Of a stretch of DNA of 64,000 nucleotides, positions 33,296 to 45,400 are shown piece after piece (position 1 is the first letter of the stretch; each line of letters opens with the position of its first letter). The notes beneath the pieces are model-generated. The model ran no database searches. It had not been told where the DNA came from and saw only the letters and a list, made by a program, of their open reading frames with translations. Location: contig NC_049980.1 of NCBI RefSeq assembly GCF_000003815.2, forward strand, positions 5,469,004 to 5,533,003, read 5' to 3'. Source of the stretch: Branchiostoma floridae. Lineage: Eukaryota; Chordata; Leptocardii; Amphioxiformes; Branchiostomatidae. Made by a program: the position numbers and the translations under genes.

Positions 33296-33800
33296 TTAAG
33301 CGGACAAGGACGACAGGCAGAGTGGATGAACATTGATATGTTTGTTTCTTAAATTGAAGGCATTGTAAATAAACTTTCCTAACTGTCTTATTAATGTTGT
33401 AGTAGGGCCTGACATTAATTCCTTGAACTTGTGTGGGTCCGGTCGTGTGGCGTAGTATTTTGGCAGGTGTTGTGTTCTTAAACTATGTAAAAATGGGCAT
33501 TCCATTACAAAGTGATACTCGCTTTCAATGACACCTTCTAAACAGAGAGGACATAATCTATCTTGTCTGTCCACATTTGTATGTCTACCTGTTTCTATAC
33601 TTAGCTCGTGTGATGCACATCTCAGCTGTGCTAGTGCTTTTCTGTGGTTAAAAACATTGATTACACTCAGATACTTTTCTGTCACAAATCTGTCCTTGAT
33701 TATGCAATATGTTTCTAGCCTATTAGTGTTTTCTATTTCATGGTTCCATATTTGAGTTGCCTGTAGTTTAGACCTTTTTTTAAAGACCTCATTTGTTACT
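33296..33800 (-). pseudogene. LINE C-terminal domain (CPLC-H-C motif)
   Basis: Continues the reverse transcriptase ORF in another frame: a frameshift near 33800 separates them. It contains NHRKALAQLRC and CPLCLEGVIESEYHFVMECP, the Cys/His motif common at the C-terminus of many invertebrate LINE polyproteins, then a stop. Translation before the nearest Met (33685) reads sensibly back to about 33800. Confidence 0.75.
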
Positions 33801-35225
33801 TACCCCTTGGCCATACCATGCTTCTTGCAGACCATGGGAAAACAGCAGCTGCTTTACCTGGCTTAACCAGGACTTCCTGTCCACCTGGTCAAGCTCGTAT
33901 AGTAATTTGTAGCATTTCCTTGAATACCTGTTCTCATTCATCTCTAACACTTTTACCCAAAATTTAATTATTCTAATTTGTCTCTGTACATAAAGAGGAT
34001 GTCTCCCTAATTCTCCTCTAACTGCTATATTTGATGCATTATGTCTAACTCCTAGGTAATACTTACAAAATTTATTGTGTACTATTTCTAGTTGTTTACA
34101 CGGATGGAACCCCCAAATTTCGCACCCGTACATCATAATAGGCAAAATCATAGTATCAAACAATTTAAAGACTAACTCTGGGGATAATACACCAAACTTG
34201 TGAATCCTCTTCTTGATTATGAAAATTGCTTTGGATGCCTGTGATGCAAGAGTGTCCTGAGCCCTATACCAGTTTCCCCTAGAAGAGATGGTTATACCTA
34301 GGTACTTGTAAGTGCTTACAACTTCAACTTTCTTTCCACCATAAAACCATCTCTCCGACCGCCTTAACTTACCTCCATTCCGAAAAACTATCACTTTCGT
34401 CTTCACTAAATTTACTGTCATCTGCCATTTTTCACAATATTTGTTAAGTGCATTAAGGACCCTTTGCAGACCTACTATTGAGTCGGCACACAAGGCTAGG
34501 TCATCCGCGAACATTAAGCTTAAAATTTCAACATCATCCACTTGTATACCTCTACAACCACTTTGTGTCAAATAATCATCTAAGTCACTTAAAAAGAAGG
34601 CAAATAAGAAGGGGGATAATATACACCCCTGTCTTACCCCTCTATTACATGTAAATACCTCACTCATCTCACTCTTCAGTCTGACACAGGATTTTACTTC
34701 GGAATATAGTGATTGAACTAGTTTAACCATTTTACTACTTACTCCCCCATTTATTAATTTCGTCCACAAATACCCTCTATTAACGCTATCGAAGGCCTTG
34801 GAAAAATCTACAAATGCGCAATAGAATCGTCCACCTGGTCTTGATAAATATTTATGCACCATAGCATTTAGACAGAACAAATTATCTAAAACACCATAAC
34901 CTTTCCTAAACCCCATTTGTGATTCCACTAGTTTTTCTTCAGCCTGACCCCAATTATTCAATCTTTTCCCCAGGATTGCAAGAAACAATTTGCCAAATAC
35001 TGATAATAGGGTAATACTTCTATAATTCCCCACATCATCTTTGTTTCCAGATTTGAATAATGGTTGAATAACACCTACTGTCCATTGTTTTGGTATTACA
35101 CCGAGCGAGAAACATTTATTGAACAACATTTTTAGGTATGGTAACAGAATTGAAATACTCTCATGAAAAAACTCTGGTAATAATTTGTCCATGCCAGGTG
35201 CTTTGCCTGCTTTGAGATTCTTTGA
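33789..35225 (-). pseudogene. LINE reverse transcriptase (frameshifted)
   Basis: About 470 codons. It has PLFKSGNKDDVGNYRSITL, QMGFRKGYGVLDNL, the catalytic FVDFSKAFDSV (Asp), RGVRQGCILSPFLF and FADDLAL (the FADD box), then the YKYLGITIS thumb motif. All RT blocks are intact, so the catalytic core looks sound. It is out of frame with the upstream endonuclease by one base near 35216, and with the C-terminal part near 33800. Confidence 0.92.
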
Positions 35226-36729
35226 GATCCTCCTCAGAAATTTCTTTATCTAGGCTGTCAACCTCAGTATTACAGTGATCAGAATTTTCCCACATACTAT
35301 TGGCATTGCTCTCGGCTGTATGTTCCTCTTCTGACTTATTGAAAAGTTCTTCAAAATAATTAGCAAAATCCTGTACACTAATATTTCCAATGTTATTCAC
35401 TTTCTTTCCTTTTACTAATTTCCAAAATTCCTTGGGATCCCTTTTTGCAATCTTTAGCTGTGTTCTGAGACTTGTAGTATGTGATCTGTGTGCTGCCCTT
35501 ACTATAGCCTTGTATTCCCTTCTAGCCTGTCTAAAATTTCTCCAATCATTCTCAGATTGAGATCTCCTGAATCTATGTAGGCTCTTATTCAAAGTTTGTT
35601 TTGCTTGTTTACAATCCTGCCCATACCATTCATCTTGGTTGTTCCTTAACAAGTCTTCTCTGCTACATGATTTTTGTTCCATATGAGTTGCTGCTGTTTC
35701 TAGTGCTTGACCTATTTTTTCCACAGCTGTGTCTATTTCATTCTCCTGAATATCTGTGACTATTTCTTGTAATAGCCCTTGTACCTTTTGTCCCTGTAGT
35801 CTGTTTTTAAATTCTTCAACCCTATCCCCATTCCAGTTATACCTTACTGATCCATTATTTTGGGTATTGTGTTTGGTCTGTACTGAAGGGTTGTTGATGG
35901 GAACCTTACATAGCAGGGGCATGTGGTCTGACTCAGCTCTGTATACTACAGCGAAGTCTTTAATTGAGGTTAACATGTTATCTTTTACCAATATATAATC
36001 TACCACACTTCTTCCTGGTAACCCGTCTTTGTTGTGGATGTTTTCACGAACACATGTAAAACTACCAACATTTTTATCTTCAAACAATCTGCCATTAACA
36101 ATTCTTAAGTTTGTTGTCTTACATAAGTTTATTAGATTATAACCAAACCCATTGATTTGATTGTCCTGGGAAGTCCTCTGGGGAGGCACTGAGTCTACCA
36201 TATATTCCTGTGGGAGGGGGACAAATTCATCATCCTCTATTTCCTCCAACACATAGTCAGACAGGGAGCCGGTTCTAGCTTTAAACTCTCCCATTAGCAT
36301 ATAATCACAGTTATCTATTTCTGAAGAGTACTGGGATAATTCAGATTCAATTATTTGAAAAATATCCTCCGTGTTGTGTGCAGGTGAGTCAGCGGGGGAC
36401 ACATAAACCAGACCAATTAGCAAACTTGCTTGCCATCTAAAGAAGTCTTTGTTGCATAAACACCAGATTATATTTTTAGACAGACTTGGCAGCTGTTTCA
36501 CTCCTTTGTTGAATTCATCTCTTATAAACATAGCTAGTCCTCCTGAATTTCTTTTTGCCTTCTTCTTTTTAACTCTGTTGCTAGTATACACTGTGTAACC
36601 TTCTAGGGTAATGTCGTCCTTGTCTTGAGCCCATGTCTCCTGTAGTCCAAATACATCATATTGTTTTAGAAAATTTTTGAAATCACAGTCATCTAGTTTA
36701 GATAGCAGGCCATTAACATTCCATGACAT
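35216..36729 (-). pseudogene. LINE AP-type endonuclease and linker (ORF2 front)
   Basis: About 500 codons. MSWNVNGLLSKLDD opens an exonuclease-endonuclease-phosphatase fold; GLQETW supplies the Glu; VVDYILV and SDHMPL are the C-terminal catalytic motifs. The usual GDFNAR motif reads GEFKAR at this site, replacing two conserved residues, so DNA nicking is probably lost. A Lys/Arg/Glu-rich linker follows, and a one-base frameshift near 35216 breaks the join to the RT. Confidence 0.88.
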
Positions 36730-36789
36730 GATGGTTAGTGTCGTTCTTACAACATGGTGAATTGTGGCATTTTCCTCATTGCCAGAGAT

Positions 36790-37466
36790 TCAGACAAGGT
36801 TACAGTACTTAGACTTGTGGCCATATTGTCTACATGTAAAACATTGTGGTTTATGCCTGCATACTCTCACACTGTGACCTTGTACCCCACATACCTGACA
36901 TTTCTGTCCAGAATGCCTGTTCTCTCTGAAATGGATACCAGTAGCTCCATATGATACACTATTGTGAGTTTGTATGCCTATCTTATCTAACATGAATGAA
37001 GCCCAGATTTCAGTGCCTTCTTTATTGACATGTAAACCATCAGTGTTAAATAGGCTAGCATCTACCAGACCTTCTACCATAAACCGGTCTGTGCAGTCTA
37101 TATACCTGGCACCATGTAGCTGGCTGACAAGTTGCTGTAGCTCCCAGTTCACTTGCATAGCTTTGTCATTCTTCTCTTTGCTGTCTAGTCTGGGAAGCAG
37201 GCTTGCAAATACTACCTGGCATTCTGGTTGACATCTCTTCACTTCCTCATAAACATCTTGATATTTAGCCATAATTACTTCTATCGAGTCCGTTCCGAGT
37301 TTGTTCGTTCCAGCATGTAAAATTACTTGGTTTGTTTCAGTCCCTACAGATAGCAGAATGGATAGCGTAGACACCATAGTTTCAATTTTTGCACCTGAGA
37401 ATGCAGAAATCACTAGCTGGCTATCTGTCTTGTATCCTTCTTGTAACCTTATTAGATGGATAGATG
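36790..37466 (-). pseudogene. LINE ORF1 fragment: SGNH-type esterase plus two CCHC knuckles
   Basis: VILHAGTNKLG resembles the GTN block of SGNH/GDSL hydrolases, and DGLHVNKEG the Asp-His block near the end of that fold. Then come two zinc knuckles, CQVCGVQGHSVRVC and CFTCRQYGHKSKYC. The catalytic Ser block should be further upstream and is missing because the element is 5' truncated at about 37466; the open frame above that is antisense of the target LINE. ORF1 proteins bind LINE RNA. Confidence 0.78.
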
Positions 37467-37471
37467 ATAAT

Positions 37472-37572
37472 AGACAGCTCAGTAATGACACTACTAGAGA
37501 TATAATTGCAGGGGGTGATTATAATGCAGTGTTTCATTAATATTGTGATAAAGATAAAAGGGAGGGACCACG
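37472..37572 (+). pseudogene. Resumed part of the interrupted L1/Tx1 LINE endonuclease
   Basis: The frame reads NDTTRDIIAGGDYNAVFH then a stop, then DKDKREGP in the same frame. IIAGGDxNAV is the third AP-endonuclease motif, the natural sequel of the fragment ending at 30880. After about 37572 the LINE is lost. Confidence 0.72.
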
Positions 37573-38860
37573 CTCCTCCACAGCGTCCTATTAAATCGTG
37601 TTATTCCACTGAATATGCGTGTGAGTCTTTTTGCAATATATTATACGGCCGCATGGTGGCTACTGGCATCTGGGATTCTTCTCAAAGACAGTCCTGGGAC
37701 AGAGAACGCATTCCTGGGGCGAATCATGCTGAGAGGAGCTAAGTGTCCCGGGAACGTGATCTGGCGGCGTGGAGAAGGCCAAACGCGCCGCCGTGCAAAA
37801 CTCCCTTCCGTGACATAACTCCCTCTCGGCAATGTAGAGGGATAATCTTAACGCCCTTACAGCGCCACCAAATCAGGTACATTCTAAAGCTCCCTTTGTT
37901 ATAACGTGCCACTATTGTGGCAACATTTTACACCCTAAATAGTAAACTTGCGAGTAGTTTTGGACCCGGTAACTGTAATAACACTCAGGCTGTAGAAACG
38001 CACGTAGTGGCGTGCGCTCACAACTTACGATTTTCTAAGGCATTGAGACAAACACAAAACAAAACAAGTGACCGTAGGTAACATAGTCTGTGACGTCGGT
38101 CTGGTATATGTTGCTTGTTTTGTCTTCTTTGGTGTGTGACGTTGTGCTTATATCCTATAATGATTCTTTTCATGGTGTTAACTATATCGTTTTATTTAAA
38201 GTTGCTTAATTTGTCTGTGTCAATGTGAATCTTAATGTTAAAGACCTAAACAGGTATGGATTGTGAGATAACATGCGGTCAAAGTCTAAAGTTATGGTGA
38301 CGATAAGTAACCGGATGGTCTAATACACTGGCACGTTCACAGAAGACACACCTGCAATTGCTACAAACATGTTTCTGTTATGGACGTAATAAGTATGAAG
38401 CACGGAACAGGACCTTGATGTAATTTTATAATTCATGATGTGGCTTACAAGCTTCATCGTGTAGTGCGTTCACCCAGCTTTGTCTATTTAGGCTAGTCTT
38501 GGCAAACTTGGGTTTCTGACATTACTACAACCATAACAAGAGGCTGAAGGTACAAGTATATATGAAGACAGCATTATCATAATAAAAGTACAACCATGTT
38601 CTTTTAAAACGTAAATGGCCATTGGCCCGCAGCTACATAAAATCACAATAAATAGGAGATACTGTCATATTCAAAGTTCATAAATCGAAGTTGTCAAACA
38701 TATCATGATCAGCTGGTCGCAGCTGTGGTTGACAACATGAACAGCTGGTCACAGCTGGTCACAGATGTTGACATATTTCGAGCAAGGTGAACAACTGTCC
38801 ACTTGTGTGTATAGTAAAATCATAATCCAACATATTTCGAGAAAGGTGAACAACTGTCAA
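37573..38860. other. Intergenic sequence, no gene recognised
   Basis: 38050-38140 resembles the complement of 21410-21475 (shared GTGACCGTAGGTAACATA). At 38711-38767 CAGCTG occurs four times in a CAGCTGGTCACAG-type repeat. Nothing else was recognised. Confidence 0.4.
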
Positions 38861-39600
38861 AGCGGCCCTGGACCAAAACACCGTAAGACGAACAAATTGT
38901 AGGGGTGATATTTTTATACATCCATAATAAAACCTAGCCTGGGTACCATCCTATTTCTACCGGGGCTCCGTACACTCCGGTAGAATACGGATGATACTCA
39001 GGCTAAATAAAACCAGCAGTCGTGAACAAAAAGTGCATCATCGTCAACCTCAGTGCAGAGGACTTGCCAAACAACGTATGTATGCGACAACGGGAACATG
39101 AAAATACAGATGCGAACGGGAATTACTTTGACGATCAGATAAAACCACGCATCTGCTTGCTATATTTTATTTTGGCAAGGCTCAAACAAAGCGGCCCTGG
39201 ACCAAAACACCACAAGACGAAGAAATTGTAGGGGTGCTATCTTTTATACATCCATAATAAAACCAGCAGCCGCGAAAAAAAAAACGTGCATCATCGTCAA
39301 CCTCAGTGCAGAGGACCTGCCAAACAACGTACGTATGCGACAACGGGAACATGAAAATACAGATGCGAACGCGAATAACTTTGACGATCAGATAAAACCA
39401 TGCATCTGCTTGACAATATCCGATTACATCATGACCCACATGCAGAGGATCTGGACCAATACATCGGAAGACGAACATTTTGTAGGGGTGCTATTTTTAT
39501 AACATCCATAATAAAACCACCTGCCGTAAAAAAACAATCACGTGCATCATCGTCAACCTCAGTACAGAGGACCTACCAAACCACATAGGATTCAGACAGC
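38860..39600. repeat. Tandem repeat, three units of about 260-330 bp
   Basis: Units begin near 38860, 39186 and 39448 (AAAGCGGCCCTGGACCAAAA in the first two; GGATCTGGACCAATACATCG in the third). Each runs through TGTAGGGGTG, CATCCATAATAAAACC and TCATCGTCAACCTCAG. The first unit is longer because of the 71-bp hairpin insertion at 38935-39005. Confidence 0.8.
38935..39005. mobile_element. 71-bp hairpin element with a perfect 9-bp target duplication
   Basis: Begins TAGCCTGGGTACCATCC and ends GGATGATACTCAGGCTA, palindromic over almost its whole length, with CTACCGG pairing with CCGGTAG in the middle. AATAAAACC occurs directly before (38926-38934) and after (39006-39014), and only once in the second and third repeat units. 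A 9-bp duplication is typical of Mutator-like elements. Confidence 0.82.
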
Positions 39601-40304
39601 GAGAACATATAGATACAGCTGCGAACGCGCGTAAACGTGACAAAACTAAAAGTCTGTCGACCAGAGGTTCTGGTCACAGACTAACAAAACGACAGCTGTG
39701 AATTCCATAGAGTTTATTCAATTCAGCTTGAGGTGGATTGTGAATAAGCCCACGATCTCAAACCTATGGCTTCTTCACGGCGCTGGGTACGAGCGTGAGC
39801 TAGAGCAGTGACTGAGTGAAAGTGGTGGGGGAGGAGGGGAGGGGGGTGTAGCCTAGAAGCGTTGCTGCTGTTATTGCAATGTACCATAGTAAGACAACAA
39901 CAACAACAACATAGTGTGATTTCTGTTAGTGTAGGAAGTGGCTATTGATCCTGCCAATAACAGAAAGCCTTTTGCACTATTGACACTCCTGGATGATAAC
40001 TGTTGATAGGATGATCCTGTTAACAACTCTGTAGATGTGGCAGACCACGCATCACTCAGGGAATCCAATCAAACTTGTCGGCACCGCGACAGCAGCCAAG
40101 ATGGTGACTTGGGCGAAGAAAGAGGAGTCAGGTCACCTGTATCAAATTGGCAGCTGCGCCATTGGGGACGATGTCTAATGCTCGAGGAGCTTGGTGATGC
40201 GACCGACACACACCTGAAACACCTGGTAGACGCAAAGACCTGGTGCCTGGACGAAACATTCACTGTGCCGAGCGCCCTTCATGCAGCTGTTCCCTATCAG
40301 TGTA
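39601..40304. other. Intergenic sequence, no gene recognised
   Basis: Contains a purine-rich patch at about 39822-39846 and a short CAA repeat near 39896. A plus-strand ORF (40037-40363) overlaps the end of the next element and shows no domain. Confidence 0.4.
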
Positions 40305-42458
40305 CAGTCAAACCTGTCTATATAGCGGTCACTCAAGGGATCGGTCAAAATTGGCCACTATAGAGAGGTGAACACTCGGACTATATATAGGGAAAATGCT
40401 GATTAATTTGACCACAAGTAAAGTTTAAGACACATGGTTTTAGTAACCATTGATCTTTATTCGCATAATACATGTGTGTAGTTGTAATGATTGTTGCACT
40501 ATATATATTGAGGAAACAAAAGCTAAATAGAAGTTTTAAATTTTCTACAGTTGATATTGTCTAAACCGGTATCGTCATATTTCTTTTATCCTTGAATTGG
40601 CTCGGATCCTTTAATTTTTTTTATACTTGCCGTCCTTGTGTTCCCGCTCGCGTTCACACGCATCAGATTCTCCCATTATGCTACTAGTAACTCACAAGAA
40701 AAGCCTGTCATTTTAGACTTATCTCTTAATAAATGTAAGAAGAAAATCCACCATAGTCTGAAGTTCATATAATTTTATCTGTGTAACAATTATTAGCTTC
40801 GCCAAGAAGATTATGTTTTTGCCTGACTTGGGTCTGTATGTAGGTCAACAGGATATAACTCGAGAAATTGTGGATGGAACTTTTTTATTTTTTGCAGGTG
40901 TGTAGCGGTTGTTGAAAGGCATGCCTAGTTCGAAAATGGGTTACCTGGCGTTTTCCTACGGTACATTAGCGAGCTTGGTATTTTTTTTTGGTGTTTTTTC
41001 GGGAAGCATAAGTCAAAATGTAGCTGGGCGATTTCCACGATATTTGGCAGGTGTTTAGCGGTTGTGGAAAGGATTGTCATGTGCAAGAATGGTTTAGCTA
41101 CCTTTTACCTATGGTGCTGTAGCTGGCTTTGTATGTAAGTGCGTTTGTCTGTATGCAAGATAACTCGAGATGTTCTTGATGGATGCTAATGATATTTGGT
41201 TGATAGGTAGGGGACACAGAAAGGAAGGTCAAGTTCGATAATGGGCCTCCTGGCGACTTGTTTTGGTACTGCAAGTGAGCATCAAAGTTTGCGCCTAAAT
41301 TTTCCAGAAGTGCCAGGTTCATGATTTTTTAATGGTGGATAGCTGTTGGTACTAGGAGTCAATGGTTTAATTTTGGGCCCCCTAGCAGCTTGTTTGGAAC
41401 TGCAGTGGGTCTTATAGTTTGTAGCTTTTAAGAAGGATAACTGCAGAGGAGATTGATGGATATTTTTTGTTTTTGGTAGCTAGGTACTTTGGTTGATTAT
41501 CAACATCTATTTGATATAATTACTTAGGGAAAGTTATGCAATTAACAGAAATAAACAGTGTTTTCTATATACAGATGCATCTCATTTTGACCTATATTTA
41601 AGGACACAGCAGTTTGCCAGATGTTTTGCCTGAGAAGCCTTGTGACCTGGACGCCCTAACACTGTGAAAATCCTCTTGACAAGCATGAAATTCTGATTGA
41701 CCGGGGATGCTACCACTGAGGTCATCTTTGGTCACAGTCCAATGCCCCCTATCATCAATACTATTCGGCCAGGCTGGAGTCTGGTAGAGACTACATGATT
41801 TTAATAAAGCACTATGATTATGAAAGTTGCGCTAGAAAGTATCACAACAGTGTACATAATTCCATTGTCACCAGTTGGCCAAGAAAGTTATCTTTGGTAG
41901 CATTTGTGGGTTTGTAAGGAACACAAGTTCATGCAGTCATTTGCTATTGGGGTAGGTACTATTTAGTAATACATGAAAAAGACCTTAAAGTATTAATAAA
42001 GGCATGATTATTTGGCGAAGGGATGTGTTCGATGAACTCTAGTTTAGAATGTTTTTGCAATGTAAATTAACCTCACCGATAGTGTATTAGAACGTAACTT
42101 TATCACAATTTACCTCGGATCCGTAATAGTGGTGTCCCCTGTTGACTTTATATAACCTTGTTTGTTGGTAGGTGGGCAGTTTTTTTAAGAAAATAAAGAG
42201 GTTTTAAATCCGGCGTTGGGTGACAATACGGCCGCTGTATGGCCGGACGCGTGCTGGACCGTAGATCAGCGGTCCGCGTGGCCGTAATCGACAGTGTTTC
42301 TGTATCTGCGGGACCGGAAATCGAGTGGCCGTGGCCGCGTTGGACGGGTGGCCGCTAAGCCTATTTCTTGATCATTACGAATACAAGGGACCGACAAAAA
42401 ATGGCCACTATGGCCAGGTGGCCGGTATGCAAAGGAGGCCGCATTACAGGTTTGACTG
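40305..42458. mobile_element. 2.15-kb Tc1/mariner-like non-autonomous element
   Basis: Starts CAGTCAAACCTGT and ends ACAGGTTTGACTG, a 13-bp perfect inverted terminus, with TA on both sides (40303-40304 and 42459-42460). Subterminal segments share GGTC-rich motifs and TGGCCACTAT. CAGT ends and a TA target fit Tc1/mariner. No transposase ORF is present. The interior includes a 150-bp-period satellite (40820-41500). Confidence 0.7.
40820..41500 (+). repeat. Satellite of about 150-bp period, four to five diverged units
   Basis: Units share ATAACTCGAGA, GGTGTxTAGCGGTTG, AAGTTCGATAATGGGCC and CTCCTGGCGACTTG. The unit is related, in the opposite orientation, to the repeats at 63150-63745 and 46610-46740. 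Confidence 0.6.
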
Positions 42459-42460
42459 TA

Positions 42461-45400
42461 TTCATCAGGAAGGATGACTGCATAAAGAGCTTCCCTCAGG
42501 TGTTTGTACTCATGAGCAGTCAGGAGAAAAAAGACTATAGGATTAAGTGCTAAAGAAAGCAACATCCTGCCGGAACCCACAAAGGTGAAATGTGCCATGA
42601 TGAAAACAAGGAGGTTATTATGTCATGGCAAATAAAGGAGTCAGGCTGAAAATTTAGTCTTGCAAAGGGAAACACTAGCTAGAATTGATAACATTTCCAT
42701 TTTCAATTGTGTCGTTTTCGATTTTTAATGTTACCCTTTTCTTATGTGCAAACTTTGTCTAAATCAACTCTAATAAAAATCTTTGTATAATAAGAAGTTA
42801 TTTTCTTCTTGGACCTCCTACTCACAGGGCCAAACAACCCTCTAATCATTCGGGCATAGGCCCACTGCTAGTATGGGCTCATTACATGTATAGAGCACTG
42901 AGGTACCAGCCTGCGATCCATCTACCTTTCTTTAGTTCTGGACAGCCATCAGCCAATCAGATACTCTTTCTCCTGTAACATTTCTGCATTTTACATTACC
43001 AGCCAATCATGTTACCTCTTGACTTTATTAGCTGACTAAAACAGGAAGGAGAAATATCTGATTAATGCAGTGAGAAGGAGATGCCAGTATTGCCGGCGGG
43101 GACTTCATCAGGGCCACTGCTAGTGAAATACACCAGCAGAAGCCAGGCAGGAAAGGATGACCTGGATTAACCATAAAGTTACATTTATTACTGTTAGTCT
43201 CTACAATACCGCCCAAAAAAACATAAAACATTCCTCAATTTTTGTTGTGTTCAATTCAACTATTTTTAAAAAATCTGCTAAGATGATTGGTATAGAGACT
43301 TAAACAGAGATGTTCATCATCACCATTTAGAAGTTAGCCCTCCAAAAGAGTTTCTGATATATACTGTACTTGTTCCCTCTGTGCAGTACAGGTACTTGAA
43401 TTAAAGGACTCTTTGAGATGTGTTGTGTGCCTATGAGTGTTGGCACATGATATCTAAGTCATGATCTCAACGAATCATGTGGTCACAGAGACATACAGTC
43501 TTTTGGCTGCAACTAGAGGAGTTATAATCCTTGTATTAAGACTACTCTCTAATGGCACCGAATTCTGAGTTACAAGATGCAGAAAACATACAGTGACAAA
43601 CACATTCCCATCACCTCATTTTATTTCTATAGTATTGAAAATAATACATTCCTAAGTACTGTCATCAACTGATGTGATCCTCCAGATGTTTTCATTTCTC
43701 ATCTGCTTCATTTTAAAGCTCCCTTTTCACTGATTTAAAACAAATAGCCTACTGTAAAGGGACACAGTACAAGGTATTCAAGTAAAAAAAAAGATGCATT
43801 TGTTTCTGTTAAACTTGATTTTGATAAAGGTTACCGGTGAGATGGGAATGTTTTCTCACCAGCTGACCTTTAAACCATTGCAGCATAATTGTCTTCATGG
43901 CATTTTATGTGTCAAATCTTCTGATGTTGAAACATGATATTTCCTTTTTTCCTGACACTAATGATATGACCTATAGCATTTCAACATTTGCATTGTGTCC
44001 CTTTAAGAGTGATGCAGAATAGATCACATTCAATTTGTATTTACTGTTACTGAAGAGAATAGCTGAGGAGTAGAGTAGTAACAAAAAGTTTTCTGATGGC
44101 AACCACTAACGTTACAGATGCAAAAGTAAAAGTGTTATACAATGTGCTAAATGTAGTAATGATTACTTGATATCCTCTATACCACACTTTTTTTAATTTA
44201 TCATTGATGACTATGTTAATTTAATGGACGACATCATCACGATCATAGATTTAGACTGTTTCCAAAGACATTCAGCATGTTTTCTGATTAAAAATTTGAT
44301 TTTTTTTTTCATTATGATTTCATGGCAACTTTAATGTGTTTTTAAAAAGAAATTGACAATGAGTTAAGACCTGGGGTTGCACGCTTGAGGACGCCTTCCA
44401 CCAGACTAACTTTGTGTGACTAATTTACGTTAAATGTGAATAATGCTGTTATTGTATAGCCGAAGAAATCGAACTAGAGCTAGAAAATGCCAACTGCTAA
44501 AAGCTAAAAACCTATTACCAATCAAGGGCGTCTGAGCTGGCTTAGCCATGCTATAAGACTTAATGCACTAGAAAATTTAAGACTGAGTCAAACCAAGTCA
44601 TACATTGAACTCCACACAGGAAAGAGACACAGAGGTTACCCAAGATGAATTACAGACAATTGAGAGGGACCTACATGCAGTCAACATACTTGTAAGCTGG
44701 AAGGATGTAAAGACAATGGCTGCTGACCGACCCTGCTGGGCCCACCTACTAGTAATTGCCTCATGTGTCTAACTCTCAGTAAGTGATCTATACACTATAA
44801 CTTATAAGTAAAGACAAGATATTGAAATATATATCGACCTAGTACTAGTAACTTGTGTAACTTGTAAGTTGTTGCATAGCAGACACTGTTGCATACATTG
44901 TATGATTACAAGTACTGTACTAAGTACTGCTGTATAATACATGTGTACCATTTCTTCTTAATGTTGATGCAAAAATGAAAATTGCTGTTACTACATGTAC
45001 AGTGTATATTGCCAAATAATTCATAGTAGGGCTAGGATATATCAAACCTAACTGGAAAGACGTTGCATAACGGATGCCATTGCATAATTTTTGACTGCCA
45101 CACAATAGCACAATAACACATAATCCATTGACGACTGATTTTACATCCCTCATGTTACACATCAAGAATGGGAATCAACCAATCGGCTGGCTGTTCCTGA
45201 CTGACACTGCAATCTCAACCTTCAAGTGCAACATTTTCTGGAATTACTGCATGTAAGTACCTGCTTATATTCATTTGTCACATTCGTTACATGTATATTG
45301 CGCTATAATTGCAATCTGCATTTGTACGTTATGGTTTATCATTCTGTTGCATTGGTACATTTGTACTTACTTAACTGATGATCAATGTAGTATATGACGT

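Larger units (their letters stand above)
30881..37466 (-). mobile_element. Minus-strand LINE with esterase-zinc knuckle ORF1, EN and RT
   Basis: On the minus strand the order is ORF1 fragment, endonuclease, reverse transcriptase, CPLC/H/C tail domain and a 3' UTR ending in AATAAAGATCACATCACAT. ATAAT flanks both ends (30876-30880 and 37467-37471) as a likely short target duplication. The 3' UTR carries a roughly 200-bp tandem duplication (about 31066-31265 and 31266-31434) and is split by a 1.8-kb element. An esterase in ORF1 is known in CR1-group LINEs, so CR1-like is my best guess at clade. The element is inactive: 5' truncated, two frameshifts, altered endonuclease motif. Confidence 0.8.

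Noticed and set aside
40037..40363. 108-codon plus-strand ORF as a host exon
   Set aside because: Runs across the end of a Tc1-like element, no splice pattern or known domain.
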